From Pseudomonadota bacterium (GTDB lineage: Bacteria; Pseudomonadota; Alphaproteobacteria; Rhodospirillales; Magnetospirillaceae), in the NCBI GenBank assembly GCA_021781575.1, contig JAJXWP010000004.1:62001-126000 (forward strand): a DNA stretch of 64,000 nt, read 5' to 3'. How positions within the stretch are numbered: position 1 is the first letter of the stretch; the number at the start of each line of letters is the position of its first letter. Shown piece by piece: positions 9,928 through 18,035 of the stretch. The translations under genes were made by a program, and so were the position numbers. The notes beneath the pieces were generated by a model. That model saw nothing but the letters and a program-made list of their open reading frames with translations. It was not told where the DNA came from and did not search any database.

Positions 9928-10512
9928 TCAGAACAACTGTGAACGGCCGAGGGCAGGCTCGCTCAGTTCCGCCTCGACCGACGGCAGTACCTCCTCGACC
10001 GTCTCTACCACGGTGAACAGGCGGGCAACCTCCCGATGGGCAAATCCGCCTTCGATCACGGCATCGATCAACTTCAGCCATGGCGTCCAATACCCGTCGA
10101 GATTGGCCAGGACCACCGGCTTGCCGTGCAGCCGCAACTGCTTCCAGGTCAGGATCTCGAAGGTCTCATCGAGAGTTCCCAGACCCCCGGGAAGGATGCA
10201 GAACGCTTGCGCCATATCGAACATCCGACGTTTGCGGGTGTGCATGCTGTCGACCACGATCAACTCCGAGAGGTCTCTCTGCGGCATTTCGACGCGCATC
10301 AGATGCTCGGGAATCACACCGACCACCCGCCCGCCAGCCTGCAAGGCGGCGTCGGCCAGAACCCCCATCATGCCCACATGCCCACCACCGAACACCAGCG
10401 ATACGCCGGCCTCGCCCATCAGGCGGCCGAGCAGACGCGCCGCCTCGCGATGGCCGGGAGCGGTCCCCACCGAGGAACCGCAGAACACGCATAGCGAACG
10501 CAGTGACATCAT
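9928..10512 (-). CDS. LOG family protein (TIGR00730), probable nucleotide phosphoribohydrolase
   Basis: The product of about 194 residues has the Rossmann-like fold of LOG proteins, with the motifs MHTRKRRMF and PGGLGTLDE that form the active site. Characterised members hydrolyse cytokinin riboside monophosphate or other nucleoside monophosphates to the base and ribose 5-phosphate; the bacterial substrate is often unknown. CVFCGSS near the N-terminus and VFGGGHVGMMG are also typical. I prefer the ATG at 10512 (or 10509) because a GGAGGA site lies just upstream; an in-frame GTG at 10524 overlaps that site. It is divergent from the LysM gene. Confidence 0.9.
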   Translation of the reverse strand: MMSLRSLCVFCGSSVGTAPGHREAARLLGRLMGEAGVSLVFGGGHVGMMGVLADAALQAGGRVVGVIPEHLMRVEMPQRDLSELIVVDSMHTRKRRMFDMAQAFCILPGGLGTLDETFEILTWKQLRLHGKPVVLANLDGYWTPWLKLIDAVIEGGFAHREVARLFTVVETVEEVLPSVEAELSEPALGRSQLF

Positions 10513-10723
10513 CCGTTCCTCCACCGGTGATCGCGGCGTCCGGCTCCGCCGCTTCGATCAAACCATAGCACCGCCTCCCCGGCCGGACGTTGACCGTTTC
10601 GCCGGAAGGACGCGGGTTGCGCGCTTGGGGCCGGCGTATTAGGGTACCCAGTGCATTGACACCGCCACCTGACTGACGATCACGTTTCGGGGCCATTGCA
10701 CAAATATTTGAAAAGAATTGTGC

Positions 10724-10747
10724 TCTGACCCATCCAAATGGGCCAGA
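10724..10747 (+). promoter_or_regulatory. Hairpin over the ribosome site of the LysM gene
   Basis: TCTG-A-CCCAT pairs with ATGGG-C-CAGA around a CCAA loop (nine pairs, one mismatch). Its 3' arm runs into GAGGG at 10746-10750, the likely ribosome site for the ATG at 10754. In an mRNA it could limit access to the start. The rest of the 241-bp gap after the LOG start shows only a GCACAA...TTGTGC dyad near 10697-10722. Confidence 0.35.
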
Positions 10748-10753
10748 GGGTGA

Positions 10754-11740
10754 ATGCCAACGTTGCCGCAGATCGAGCGAGGAGCCTTGTCCCGGCCATT
10801 CTTCATTGCCCTCGCGGGCGTCGTCGTCATCGCCATCGCCATCAGCATGAGCCTGTGGACCCGGCGGCACGACGAACTGGCATCGTCCGCTTCGGCGCCC
10901 GCCGCCTCCCATTCTCCGGCCCCGGCAAAGCAGGGAGCGGAAGCACCGACGCCGCCCAGTTTCGATATCGTCCGCATAAATCCGCAGGGTGAAACGGTGA
11001 TCGCCGGCCGGGCCATGCCCAGGGCGGAGGTCGTCATCCTCGACGGCGGCAAGGAGATCGGCCGGGTGATCGCCGACAACCGCGGCGAGTGGGTGTTCGT
11101 GCCCAGCCAGCCCCTGCCCCCGGGTAACCGTGAACTGTCGCTGCGAGCGTCGAACCCCGATGGAACGACATCACAAACCGACAGCCCGGTAGTCCTTGTG
11201 GTTCCCGAACGAACGAACGGAACGGGGCCGTCATTGGCGGTCAAGATTCGTCCGGACGGCTCCATCGACATTCTGCAGGGCCCCGAGGCAAAGGAAGGAA
11301 GCGGCACGGTGTCGATCACCGGAGCCCGGTACGACAGCAAGAACCGGCTGTCATTGACCGGAACCGCCACGCCCAAGGCGGAAGTCCGTGTTTATCTCGA
11401 CGACCATTCGCTTGGGCAGGTCCAAGCCGATGCCCAGGGTCGCTGGCAGCTCTCCCCGAAGATCGCAATCAAAGCCGGCAACCATAATATCCGTGCCGAC
11501 GAGTTGGGTGCGGACGGCAAGGTCACGGCTCGCGCCGAAACCGCCTTCGACATGTCGGCCGCGGCCCTGGTCGGCGACAGGTTGACGGTCGAACGCGGCA
11601 ACTGCCTATGGCGGATCGCCCGGCAGATCTACGGCAGCGGCTACGAGTACATGACCATCTACCAGGCCAACAAGGACCAGATCCGCGATCCCAACCGGAT
11701 CTATCCCGGCCAGGTGTTTTCGATCCCCGGCAAGCCGTAG
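10754..11740 (+). CDS. Membrane-anchored LysM protein with Ig-like repeats
   Basis: The 328-residue product has a membrane anchor at about residues 16-35, a Pro/Ala-rich linker, and then two bacterial Ig-like segments (about residues 78-140 and 180-255), each with the pattern of hydrophobic strands, a GKE/GRW turn and LR at the end. It ends in a LysM domain (about 278-326; GNCLWRIARQIYGSGYEY... to RIYPGQVFSIP), which binds peptidoglycan. Proteins of this layout are common in Alphaproteobacteria and presumably tie an inner-membrane protein to the cell wall. No catalytic domain is visible. Confidence 0.8.
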   Translation: MPTLPQIERGALSRPFFIALAGVVVIAIAISMSLWTRRHDELASSASAPAASHSPAPAKQGAEAPTPPSFDIVRINPQGETVIAGRAMPRAEVVILDGGKEIGRVIADNRGEWVFVPSQPLPPGNRELSLRASNPDGTTSQTDSPVVLVVPERTNGTGPSLAVKIRPDGSIDILQGPEAKEGSGTVSITGARYDSKNRLSLTGTATPKAEVRVYLDDHSLGQVQADAQGRWQLSPKIAIKAGNHNIRADELGADGKVTARAETAFDMSAAALVGDRLTVERGNCLWRIARQIYGSGYEYMTIYQANKDQIRDPNRIYPGQVFSIPGKP

Positions 11741-11795
11741 GGCTCGTCTAGGGCAGTGACCCATTCGAAAGGTTCACTGCACCAGGTCTATCAAA

Positions 11796-11979
11796 GCCCC
11801 TCGCCGGGCGGGCGCGTCCGCAATGGGCGCTGGAACAAGGAAAACCGCCAACCAGCCGCCGTTGAGGCGGCGGCCGTGCCGCCCGCTTGCGGGCAAACGA
11901 CGCCCGCAGGGCGGCCCGGAGCTTTGCGGAGGGTGGGCGAAGCCCACAACGGCGCGGATGCACCCGCCCGGCGAGGGGC
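11796..11979. repeat. Inverted-repeat element of about 184 bp
   Basis: This lies in the only gene-free stretch above 300 bp (11741-12059). The left end at 11796-11820 is the reverse complement of 11955-11979 with about three mismatches over 25 bases; 16 of these bases are identical to the copy at 422-437. The middle is GC-rich with smaller inverted repeats (GCCCGCTTGCGGGC, GGGTGGGCGAAGCCCAC). It has no coding capacity I can support and looks like a MITE- or REP-like element. Apart from this element I see nothing in the gap. Confidence 0.4.
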
Positions 11980-12059
11980 GAAAACCAAGGCTGACGAGGG
12001 AGGTAACGCGGCCGTTTTCCGAAATCGCCTTATCGGCCGACCTGGCCGCCGGCATGCCC

Positions 12060-12569
12060 TCAGAAATTCTTCGGCCGGCGCCAGCCGGGCCGCAACGCCT
12101 CGCCGGTCTTGGCCGCTTCGCCCGGCGGCAAAAGGAATACACCGATAGTGTCGAGATAGGGCTTGATCGGCACCAGAAAGCCGGCAATGGCGGTGACCAG
12201 CCCGACCGCGGTCACCGGATTGGACAGACCAATCGAATGGGTGAGGACAATGCGGCCGTCGACGACCCCGAAGACTTCTCCCAGATGGGTATTGGCGGCA
12301 TCGAGCACGGTCTGCAGTTCGTTCCGCGCCAGCGACGACTCGGCTGAGAACGGCATCGGCCCGACATCCCCTTCAAGCTCGATCGCGGCAACGCCGTCAT
12401 GGTCGGCAAACCGCGCAGCGATCGGCACCTGGCGGTAGGTGAAGCGGAACGAAAAGCTCCTGCGGTCGACACCGACCATGTCGCCATGTTCGTCCAGGGC
12501 CAGGGCGTGGATGTCCAGCGGCAGGCGGCGATCGCCGATGATGAGGGTGAATTGCCGTCGTTCCTGCAT
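12060..12569 (-). CDS. Uncharacterised protein
   Basis: The 169-residue product is not one I recognise. Residues 1-75 are rich in predicted strands with alternating charges; residues about 75-105 resemble an amphipathic helix (AESSLARNELQTVLDAANTHLGE). A hydrophobic stretch from about 115 to 147 (NPVTAVGLVTAIAGFLVPIKPYLDTIGVFLLP) could be one or two membrane segments. There is no signal peptide, and the tail is basic. Codon use matches the neighbours. It is divergent from psd with a 132-bp gap, which gives no functional hint. Confidence 0.6.
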   Translation of the reverse strand: MQERRQFTLIIGDRRLPLDIHALALDEHGDMVGVDRRSFSFRFTYRQVPIAARFADHDGVAAIELEGDVGPMPFSAESSLARNELQTVLDAANTHLGEVFGVVDGRIVLTHSIGLSNPVTAVGLVTAIAGFLVPIKPYLDTIGVFLLPPGEAAKTGEALRPGWRRPKNF

Positions 12570-12701
12570 GCTGTGCCCACAGTCCGCTTTGATCCAAGGC
12601 GCAGGCTAACATGAGCGGCTTAACGGAAAAACTGCGATTGGCGCCTTATCGAGGATCGCCCGAAAGGCTACACTGCGGCAGGCCAATTCAAGGAGAGAGC
12701 C

Positions 12702-13409
12702 GTGCAGACCGAGGAATTCTCTTTGCTCAAGTACCTGTATATGCCGATCCACCCCGAAGGTTGGCGGTTCATCTCCCTGTTTGCTGCAGGTACTTTGATC
12801 CTGCTCTGGTTGTGGTGGCCCCTGGGATGGGTGGGGGTGCTGCTCACCTTGTGGTGTGCATTTTTCTTCCGCAATCCTGAACGCGTCACGCCGACGCGGC
12901 AAGGCTTGGTCATCAGCCCGGCCGATGGCGTGGTTCAAATGATCGTTCCGGCGCCCCCCCCGGCCGAACTCGACATGGGCGATGCGCCTTTGACCCGAAT
13001 CTCCGTCTTCATGAGCGTGTTCAACGTGCACGTGAACAGGATCCCGGCAGCGGGACGGGTGCTGCGCCGCGCCTATACCCCTGGCAAGTTCCTCAACGCC
13101 TCGCTCGACAAGGCCAGCGTCTTCAACGAGCGAATGGCCATCCGTCTCGGCTTGGCAGGTGGAGAGGAAATCGCCTTCGTCCAGATCGCCGGGCTTGTCG
13201 CGCGGCGCATCCGTTGCGACCTCGCCGAAGGCCAGGAGGTGCAAGCCGGAGAGCGATTCGGTCTGATCCGGTTCGGCAGCCGGCTCGACATCTATCTGCC
13301 GCCCGGGGCCCAGCCGCTGGTTGTCGTCGGCCAGACCGCGCTGGCCGGGGAAACCGTCTTGGCCGACCTCGACAGCGCCGAAGGCCCGCGCCAGGGAGAA
13401 AGCCGCTGA
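12702..13409 (+). CDS. psd: Phosphatidylserine decarboxylase proenzyme (short type)
   Basis: Psd decarboxylates phosphatidylserine to phosphatidylethanolamine and uses a pyruvoyl group formed by self-cleavage. The 235-residue product has two N-terminal hydrophobic segments (about 21-57), the RNPER and SPADG blocks, and [11 protein letters not shown]. The cleavage site is in the RFGSRLD motif, between Gly192 and Ser193. This is the short PSD-A form of Alphaproteobacteria, not the long E. coli form. The start is a GTG at 12702 with AAGGAGAG upstream. Its TGA overlaps the ATG of pssA by one base, so translation is probably coupled. Confidence 0.95.
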   Translation: MQTEEFSLLKYLYMPIHPEGWRFISLFAAGTLILLWLWWPLGWVGVLLTLWCAFFFRNPERVTPTRQGLVISPADGVVQMIVPAPPPAELDMGDAPLTRISVFMSVFNVHVNRIPAAGRVLRRAYTPGKFLNASLDKASVFNERMAIRLGLAGGEEIAFVQIAGLVARRIRCDLAEGQEVQAGERFGLIRFGSRLDIYLPPGAQPLVVVGQTALAGETVLADLDSAEGPRQGESR

Positions 13410-14233
13410 TGTTTCGCCCTCGCCGCCCGCCGCGTATCAGCGGCCTCTCCTTCAACAGATTGATTCCCAACATTTTGACCATGCTGGCGCTTTGCGCCGG
13501 CCTGACGTCGATCCGCTTCGGCCTGCACGGAAAATGGGAATCGGCGGTGGTCTCGATCCTTCTGGCCGGCATCCTCGATGGGCTGGACGGCCGCATTGCG
13601 CGGCTGCTGCAGGGCACCAGCAAGTTCGGCGCGGAACTCGATTCGCTCTCCGACTTTGTCAGCTTCGGCGTGGCCCCATCCATGCTCCTTTATTTCTGGA
13701 CCATGCAAGGCGCCGGCGGGCTGGGCTGGGCCCTGGTCCTGTTGTTTTCGGTGTGCTGCGCCTTGCGCCTGGCCCGTTTCAACACCATGCTCGGGGAACC
13801 CGATCTGCCGCCCTGGGCCTACAACTTCTTCACCGGCGTTCCAGCGCCGGCTGCCGCCGGCCTGGTCCTGCTGCCGATGATGCTGAGCTTCCAGTTCGAT
13901 CACGACGGCTTTTTCGCCCGGCCTTCGGTCAATGCGATCGCGCTGATCGCCGTGTCCTTCCTGATGATCAGCAAGGTTCCGACGTTCTCCGCCAAGCGCC
14001 TGCGCGTGCCGCACCATTACGTGCTGCCGATGCTGCTGCTGGTTGGGGTGCTGGCGGCCTTCCTGGTGACCGAGCCTTGGACCACCATCACCATCGTCGC
14101 CATTATCTACGCCATCAGCATCCCGTGGAGCGTCCGCGCATTCGCCCGATTGAAACAACAAGCAGAAGACCTCAGGGGCGGCGAGGAAGACTCCAACAAG
14201 GATAGCGCCGCCAAGCAACATCCCGACGCATAA
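13409..14233 (+). CDS. pssA: CDP-diacylglycerol-serine O-phosphatidyltransferase
   Basis: PssA makes phosphatidylserine from CDP-diacylglycerol and serine, the substrate for the upstream Psd. The 274-residue product has the CDP-alcohol phosphotransferase motif with the pattern D-G-x2-D-G-R-x8-G-x3-D-x3-D, visible as LDGLDGRIAR ... FGAELDSLSD (about residues 55-80), and about eight membrane segments. The tail of 25 residues is hydrophilic. The ATG lies in the TGATG overlap with psd. With psd it forms a two-gene phospholipid operon. Confidence 0.95.
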   Translation: MFRPRRPPRISGLSFNRLIPNILTMLALCAGLTSIRFGLHGKWESAVVSILLAGILDGLDGRIARLLQGTSKFGAELDSLSDFVSFGVAPSMLLYFWTMQGAGGLGWALVLLFSVCCALRLARFNTMLGEPDLPPWAYNFFTGVPAPAAAGLVLLPMMLSFQFDHDGFFARPSVNAIALIAVSFLMISKVPTFSAKRLRVPHHYVLPMLLLVGVLAAFLVTEPWTTITIVAIIYAISIPWSVRAFARLKQQAEDLRGGEEDSNKDSAAKQHPDA

Positions 14234-14251
14234 TTGGCATCCGGCTCCAAT

Positions 14252-14316
14252 TTGACTGTTGTCAATCGTCCTCAGGCAAGAGTCTGACATTCGGCATCGG
14301 TATGACTGCCGTCATA
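14252..14316. promoter_or_regulatory. Two related dyads upstream of the OmpA-family gene
   Basis: TTGAC-TGTT-GTCAA (14252-14265) and TATGAC-TGCC-GTCATA (14301-14316) are perfect palindromes sharing the core TGAC-TG-N2-GTCA. Their centres are 50 bp apart. A third dyad, TTGGC-AAC-GCCAA, follows at 14328-14340. The gap between pssA and ompA is 230 bp. The shape fits operators for a dimeric regulator, for example a CRP/FNR-like one; the regulator is not identified. Confidence 0.45.
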
Positions 14317-14463
14317 GGTGTTGCATATTGGCAACGCCAATCCCGAAAAAGACACCGAAGGCAGGGTCATAGTCTGTTCGCGGCGTTGAGTCCGGCTCAG
14401 CCTTGGACTAAATCATCGCCTAGCCCTAAATTGCATCCCTCTTCGCTGAAGGGTAATAAGAAC

Positions 14464-15531
14464 ATGCGCACTATGACTGGTATTTTGGCAGCCGGCTTGA
14501 TTGTCAGCGTTGCCACCGCGGCCTCGGCCGAAACTAACGGTTGGTATGCCGGCGGCGAGGCCGGTCTCAATTTGGCCCCGCAAGCCAAATTCGAGGACGG
14601 CGTCAAGACCTGGAGAAACACCCAGGACCCCGGCTACGGCCTGCTCGGCCAGGTCGGCTACGGCTTCGGCCAATATCGCCTCGAGGGCGAGATCGGCTGG
14701 CGTTCCAACTCGATCGACAAGGTGAAGACGGCGGCCGGATCCTTTTCCGGCGGAGGCAGCCTCGGCGCGCTCGACGTAATGGCCAATGCCTATTACGACG
14801 TGCCGACCGGTACCGCCTTCACGCCATACCTCGGCGCCGGCGTCGGTGGCGTTGACGTGAATGCCTCCAAGATCCGCGGCAACGGCGTCACCTACACCAA
14901 TGACGACAATTTCGTCTTCGGCTATCAGGGCATCGCCGGTGTTGCCTATGCGATCAACGACCAACTCTCGCTGAAGGCCGACTACCGCTACCTGCGCACC
15001 GTCGACGCCAGGCTGAACGAGGATCCCTCATGGGGCACCAGCTATGGCAAGGGTGAGTACGCCGCGCACAGCATCATGGTCGGCTTCACCTACAAGTTTG
15101 GAGCCCCGGCTCAGGTAGCCGCGGCACCGGCCCCGCTGCCGCCGCCGGCCCCCACGCCGGCCCCGGCCCCGGCTCCGAAACCGGTCCAGGCGGCGCCGAT
15201 CGCCAAGAACTATCTGGTGTTCTTCGACTTCAATAAGTCAAGCATCACTCCCGAGGCCCGCCGGATCATCGAGCAGGCGGCCAAGACGGCCAAGGGCACC
15301 CATTCGACGGCTATTCACCTGACCGGCCACACCGACGCCGTCGGCTCGGACAAGTACAACATGGCGCTGTCGATCCGCCGCGCCAACGCGGTCAAGGCGG
15401 AACTGGTCAAGCTCGGCATCCCGGCCAACGAAATTTCCGTTGTCGGCAAGGGCAAGACCGACCTGCTGGTCCCGACCAAGGACGGGGTCCGCGAACCGCA
15501 AAACCGTCGCGTCCAGATCGTCGTCGACTGA
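14464..15531 (+). CDS. OmpA-family outer membrane protein
   Basis: The 355-residue product has a signal peptide (residues 1-22, ending ASA), an eight-strand beta-barrel-like domain (about 24-217) with many aromatic-ended strands, an Ala/Pro-rich linker (about 220-245) and a C-terminal OmpA domain. The latter starts YLVFFDFNKSSITPEARR and contains LTGHTDAVGSDKYNMALS and RRANAVKAEL, which bind peptidoglycan. It should anchor the outer membrane to the cell wall. The ATG at 14464 is used because the signal peptide begins there; the frame is open upstream but not conserved. A GC-rich terminator follows. Confidence 0.93.
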   Translation: MRTMTGILAAGLIVSVATAASAETNGWYAGGEAGLNLAPQAKFEDGVKTWRNTQDPGYGLLGQVGYGFGQYRLEGEIGWRSNSIDKVKTAAGSFSGGGSLGALDVMANAYYDVPTGTAFTPYLGAGVGGVDVNASKIRGNGVTYTNDDNFVFGYQGIAGVAYAINDQLSLKADYRYLRTVDARLNEDPSWGTSYGKGEYAAHSIMVGFTYKFGAPAQVAAAPAPLPPPAPTPAPAPAPKPVQAAPIAKNYLVFFDFNKSSITPEARRIIEQAAKTAKGTHSTAIHLTGHTDAVGSDKYNMALSIRRANAVKAELVKLGIPANEISVVGKGKTDLLVPTKDGVREPQNRRVQIVVD

Positions 15532-15552
15532 TCTGGGTCGGTACCGCGATGT

Positions 15553-15590
15553 GCAGGCGGCGTCCCACCCGGGGCGCCGCCTGTTGCGTT
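15553..15590 (+). terminator. Intrinsic terminator of the OmpA-family gene
   Basis: AGGCGGCG (15555-15562) pairs with CGCCGCCT (15575-15582) 24 bp after the ompA stop, followed by GTTGCGTTTCT. The stem can extend by one G-C pair. Confidence 0.65.
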
Positions 15591-15616
15591 TCTGATGGCA
15601 AGACGCGCCAACCGAT

Positions 15617-15967
15617 TCAATCGCCGAAGGTGACGCTGTCGCCGTTGCCAACATAGAGCCTGCTCTGCGAGCCATCGCGCCCGCTGCCGCCGACCAGCGG
15701 ATAGCCGAGCGCGGCCATCATCTCGACGGCCGGTAGGCCGGTGCAGTGATTGCAGGCGATCTTGGTAAACCCGCAGTCACCGATCCCGCGCACGGTCGCC
15801 TCGCCCTCGGCCTTCAACGGCCCGAAGGGGGAAATGTGCAGACCGCCGTAAAGCCCGTACAATCGACCGTCCGAGGCCACTTCGCGGCGCGCGTACTCCG
15901 CCAGGGCCAGCGCGCCCTGATGGCAGCAGCCGGTCGACACCGGTGGCGCGAACGCGATGACGAGCAT
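15617..15967 (-). pseudogene. 5'-truncated metallo-beta-lactamase-fold protein remnant
   Basis: The 116 residues match only the C-terminal third of MBL-fold proteins of the dihydropterin-6-yl-methyl ribofuranosylaminobenzene phosphate synthase type: GCCHQGALALAEYARR, YGLYGGLHISPFG and ACNHCTGLPAVEMM correspond to that group's GCCH, GGFH and HCTG blocks. The N-terminal zinc motif HxHxDH and about 150 residues are missing, and the 103 bp up to the next gene cannot hold them. No ribosome site precedes the first ATG at 15967. A perfect 15-bp inverted repeat lies about 40 bp from the broken end. A deletion remnant is the best reading; translation as a short protein is possible. Confidence 0.65.
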
Positions 15968-16008
15968 TTTACCGTCGAAGCCTAGGCATGAGCAAATTCA
16001 ATATGTTA

Positions 16009-16057
16009 CGCAATGACGCAATCTCGGTGCGGGCAATCTTATGATTGCGTCATTGCG
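16009..16057. repeat. Perfect 15-bp inverted repeat, 19-bp loop
   Basis: CGCAATGACGCAATC (16009-16023) and GATTGCGTCATTGCG (16043-16057) are exact reverse complements. It sits between the His-rich protein gene and the truncated MBL fragment. It may be a terminator for the minus-strand gene that ends at 16071, or a copy of a dispersed palindrome with CGTCATTGCG ends. Confidence 0.55.
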
Positions 16058-16070
16058 CGGGCGCTCCGCC

Positions 16071-16634
16071 TCAGCTCGTGTGCTCCTTGGGGGCCACCTT
16101 GGCAGCCTTGTGGTGAACATGGTGGACGCGGCGGACGTGGTGGACCTTTTTCGTCGGCTTCGCCTTGTGTTCGCTGCAGGCCGGAGCGTAAGCGTGGGCC
16201 GCCGCGGTGGTCGCGGCGAACGTTTCCACCTCGTCGGGCCCCATCGCCAAGGCCTTGTCGAGATGCTCCCAAGCCTGCTGGCAATATCCCGGCTCGGTGA
16301 AGACCCGTTCTCCGGCGTCATTGGCCACCTTGGTCATCCACATGTCGAAGTTTCCATGCACCCGGTGGAAATGCGCCTGCAGCGTTCGCGCATTATCGTG
16401 CAACCGGCCGCCAAATTTGCTGATAAACGCATTGTAGCGCGTCGAAAAGGTGGGATCGGCGGGGTTGAGCGTCTGGCAGTTCAGCGCGGCGACGTTGAAC
16501 TCCTGTTGGAGCGCTCGGAAATGGGCGGCCCTGGCCTCGTCGGGTGTAAAGCAGGGCGCGGCCATGGCGGCCGGGGCGAAAACGGAGACGGACATCAGCA
16601 GAGCGAGCGCGGTCGCTGTGGTACGAGGGAACAA
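16071..16634 (-). CDS. Secreted His-rich protein of unknown function
   Basis: I do not recognise a family. A signal peptide with Arg at the start, a hydrophobic core LALLMSVSVF and an AMA cleavage site is followed by a helical domain of about 120 residues with three Cys, and a basic tail with repeated HH pairs (KKVHHVRRVHHVHHK) that might bind metal or polyanions. I prefer a TTG start at 16634 because AAGGG lies 7 bases upstream and it places the signal peptide at the N-terminus; an in-frame ATG at 16736 would add 34 residues before it. The product is then 187 residues. Confidence 0.6.
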   Translation of the reverse strand: MFPRTTATALALLMSVSVFAPAAMAAPCFTPDEARAAHFRALQQEFNVAALNCQTLNPADPTFSTRYNAFISKFGGRLHDNARTLQAHFHRVHGNFDMWMTKVANDAGERVFTEPGYCQQAWEHLDKALAMGPDEVETFAATTAAAHAYAPACSEHKAKPTKKVHHVRRVHHVHHKAAKVAPKEHTS

Positions 16635-16825
16635 GAGAACACCCTTGAAGGCTGGAGGGGTTGAGGAAGCGATATTGCGCAGGGCCCCTCCAAAGATCAA
16701 TGGGGCGCACAACGCTCGGCCATCCACTCGCCGCAAGGCTCTCTTGCGCCATCGACTACTCCTTCAGGGCGCAACCGGCGGCATTTTCCGCGCGAACGGG
16801 CTAAGTCGTCAGAAAATTTAGGAAA

Positions 16826-16851
16826 CGCCGAGGCTGCTGGTAGCCTCGGCG
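16826..16851 (-). terminator. Strong terminator-like hairpin with T-rich tail on the minus strand
   Basis: CGCCGAGGCT (16826-16835) and AGCCTCGGCG (16842-16851) form a perfect 10-bp stem with a 6-base loop. Read on the minus strand it is followed by TTTCCTAAATTTT. It lies 33 bp before galE, where no minus-strand gene ends. It may shield the divergent gene from antisense transcription, or act as a galE leader structure. Confidence 0.5.
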
Positions 16852-16884
16852 CGGTCATCAACGATCGCGGACGGTCCAGCCATC

Positions 16885-17898
16885 ATGTCGGCGATTCTTG
16901 TTACCGGGGGCGCAGGCTACGTCGGCAGCCACGCCTGCAAAGTTCTTTCGGCCGCCGGCTTCCTGCCGGTGGCATTCGACAACCTTTCCACCGGCCACCG
17001 TTGGGCGGTGCAGTGGGGGCCGCTCGAACACGGCGACCTGGCCGATGTCGAAGCGGTGCGCCGGGCCATCCGACGCCACCGGGTCGAAGCGGTCATGCAT
17101 TTTGCTGCGTCCTCCGACGTCGGCGAATCGATGCGCCAACCGGGCCCCTATTTCCGCAACAACGTCGGCGGAACGTTGAATCTGCTGGAAGCCATGGCGG
17201 ATTGCGGTATCAGGCGGCTGGTCCTGTCGTCGACCTGCGCCAGTTACGGCCTGCCGCAAGTCATTCCGATCCGCGAGGACCATCCGCAACAGCCGATCAA
17301 TCCCTACGGCGAAACCAAGCTGGCCATCGAGCGCATGCTGCGCTGGTGGGACCAGGTGCACGGCATCTCATGGCTGGCCCTGCGCTATTTCAATGCCGCC
17401 GGGGCCGACCCGGACGGAGAGATTGGAGAAGCCCATGAGCCCGAAACCCATCTCATCCCCATCGCCGTCCAGGCGGCCCTGGGGCAACGCGAAAACCTCG
17501 GCATTTTCGGAACGGACTATCCGACTCCAGACGGCACCGCGGTGCGCGATTATGTGCACGTCACCGATCTGGCCGAAGCCCATCTGGCCGGCCTGCGCCA
17601 TCTCTTCGCCGGCGGAGGCTCGCTGGCCTGCAACCTCGGCACCGGACGCGGTCATTCGGTCCGCGAGGTGGTGCGCGCCGTCGAACGAGTCACCAGGACG
17701 GCCCTGCCGATCCGCCTGATGGCCCGGCGTCCCGGCGACCCGCCGCAACTGGTGGCGGAGCCGCGGCTGGCCAGTGAACTCTTGGGCTGGCGGCCGCGCT
17801 TGTCCGACCTCGATACCATCGTCGCGACGGCCTGCGGCTGGCATTCCAAGTCGCGGCCGACTCGACGGCAAGCTGCACACTCAATCCAAATGAAGTAG
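16885..17898 (+). CDS. galE: UDP-glucose 4-epimerase
   Basis: GalE interconverts UDP-glucose and UDP-galactose with tightly bound NAD, here probably for exopolysaccharide or LPS sugars. The 337-residue product has the NAD motif GGAGYVG (residues 8-14), FAASSDVGESM, the catalytic Ser in SSTCASYG, and Tyr/Lys in NPYGETK, followed by LRYFNAAGAD. All catalytic residues are present. The last 15 residues are variable. It opens the exopolysaccharide locus, separated from the export gene by an AT-rich 137-bp gap. Confidence 0.94.
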   Translation: MSAILVTGGAGYVGSHACKVLSAAGFLPVAFDNLSTGHRWAVQWGPLEHGDLADVEAVRRAIRRHRVEAVMHFAASSDVGESMRQPGPYFRNNVGGTLNLLEAMADCGIRRLVLSSTCASYGLPQVIPIREDHPQQPINPYGETKLAIERMLRWWDQVHGISWLALRYFNAAGADPDGEIGEAHEPETHLIPIAVQAALGQRENLGIFGTDYPTPDGTAVRDYVHVTDLAEAHLAGLRHLFAGGGSLACNLGTGRGHSVREVVRAVERVTRTALPIRLMARRPGDPPQLVAEPRLASELLGWRPRLSDLDTIVATACGWHSKSRPTRRQAAHSIQMK

Positions 17899-18035
17899 CC
17901 AGCAATATCGTTTCATATACCCTTATTCGCACATATATACTCCACATCACACAATATACTGCCATTGCAACAATATGAGAGAATATAAAAATGAGGTAGT
18001 ATTGTCAGATCTCCCTTACTGTTCGTGGGGTACCA
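17899..18035 (+). promoter_or_regulatory. AT-rich promoter region of the exopolysaccharide genes
   Basis: This gap is strikingly AT-rich against the GC-rich surroundings. It carries spaced, similar strings CATATAC (17914), CATATATAC (17932), CAATATAC (17952) and CAATATGAG (17971) with a period of about 18-20 bp. They may be operator half sites on one face of the helix, or part of an upstream promoter element. No convincing -35/-10 pair could be fixed by eye. Confidence 0.45.
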
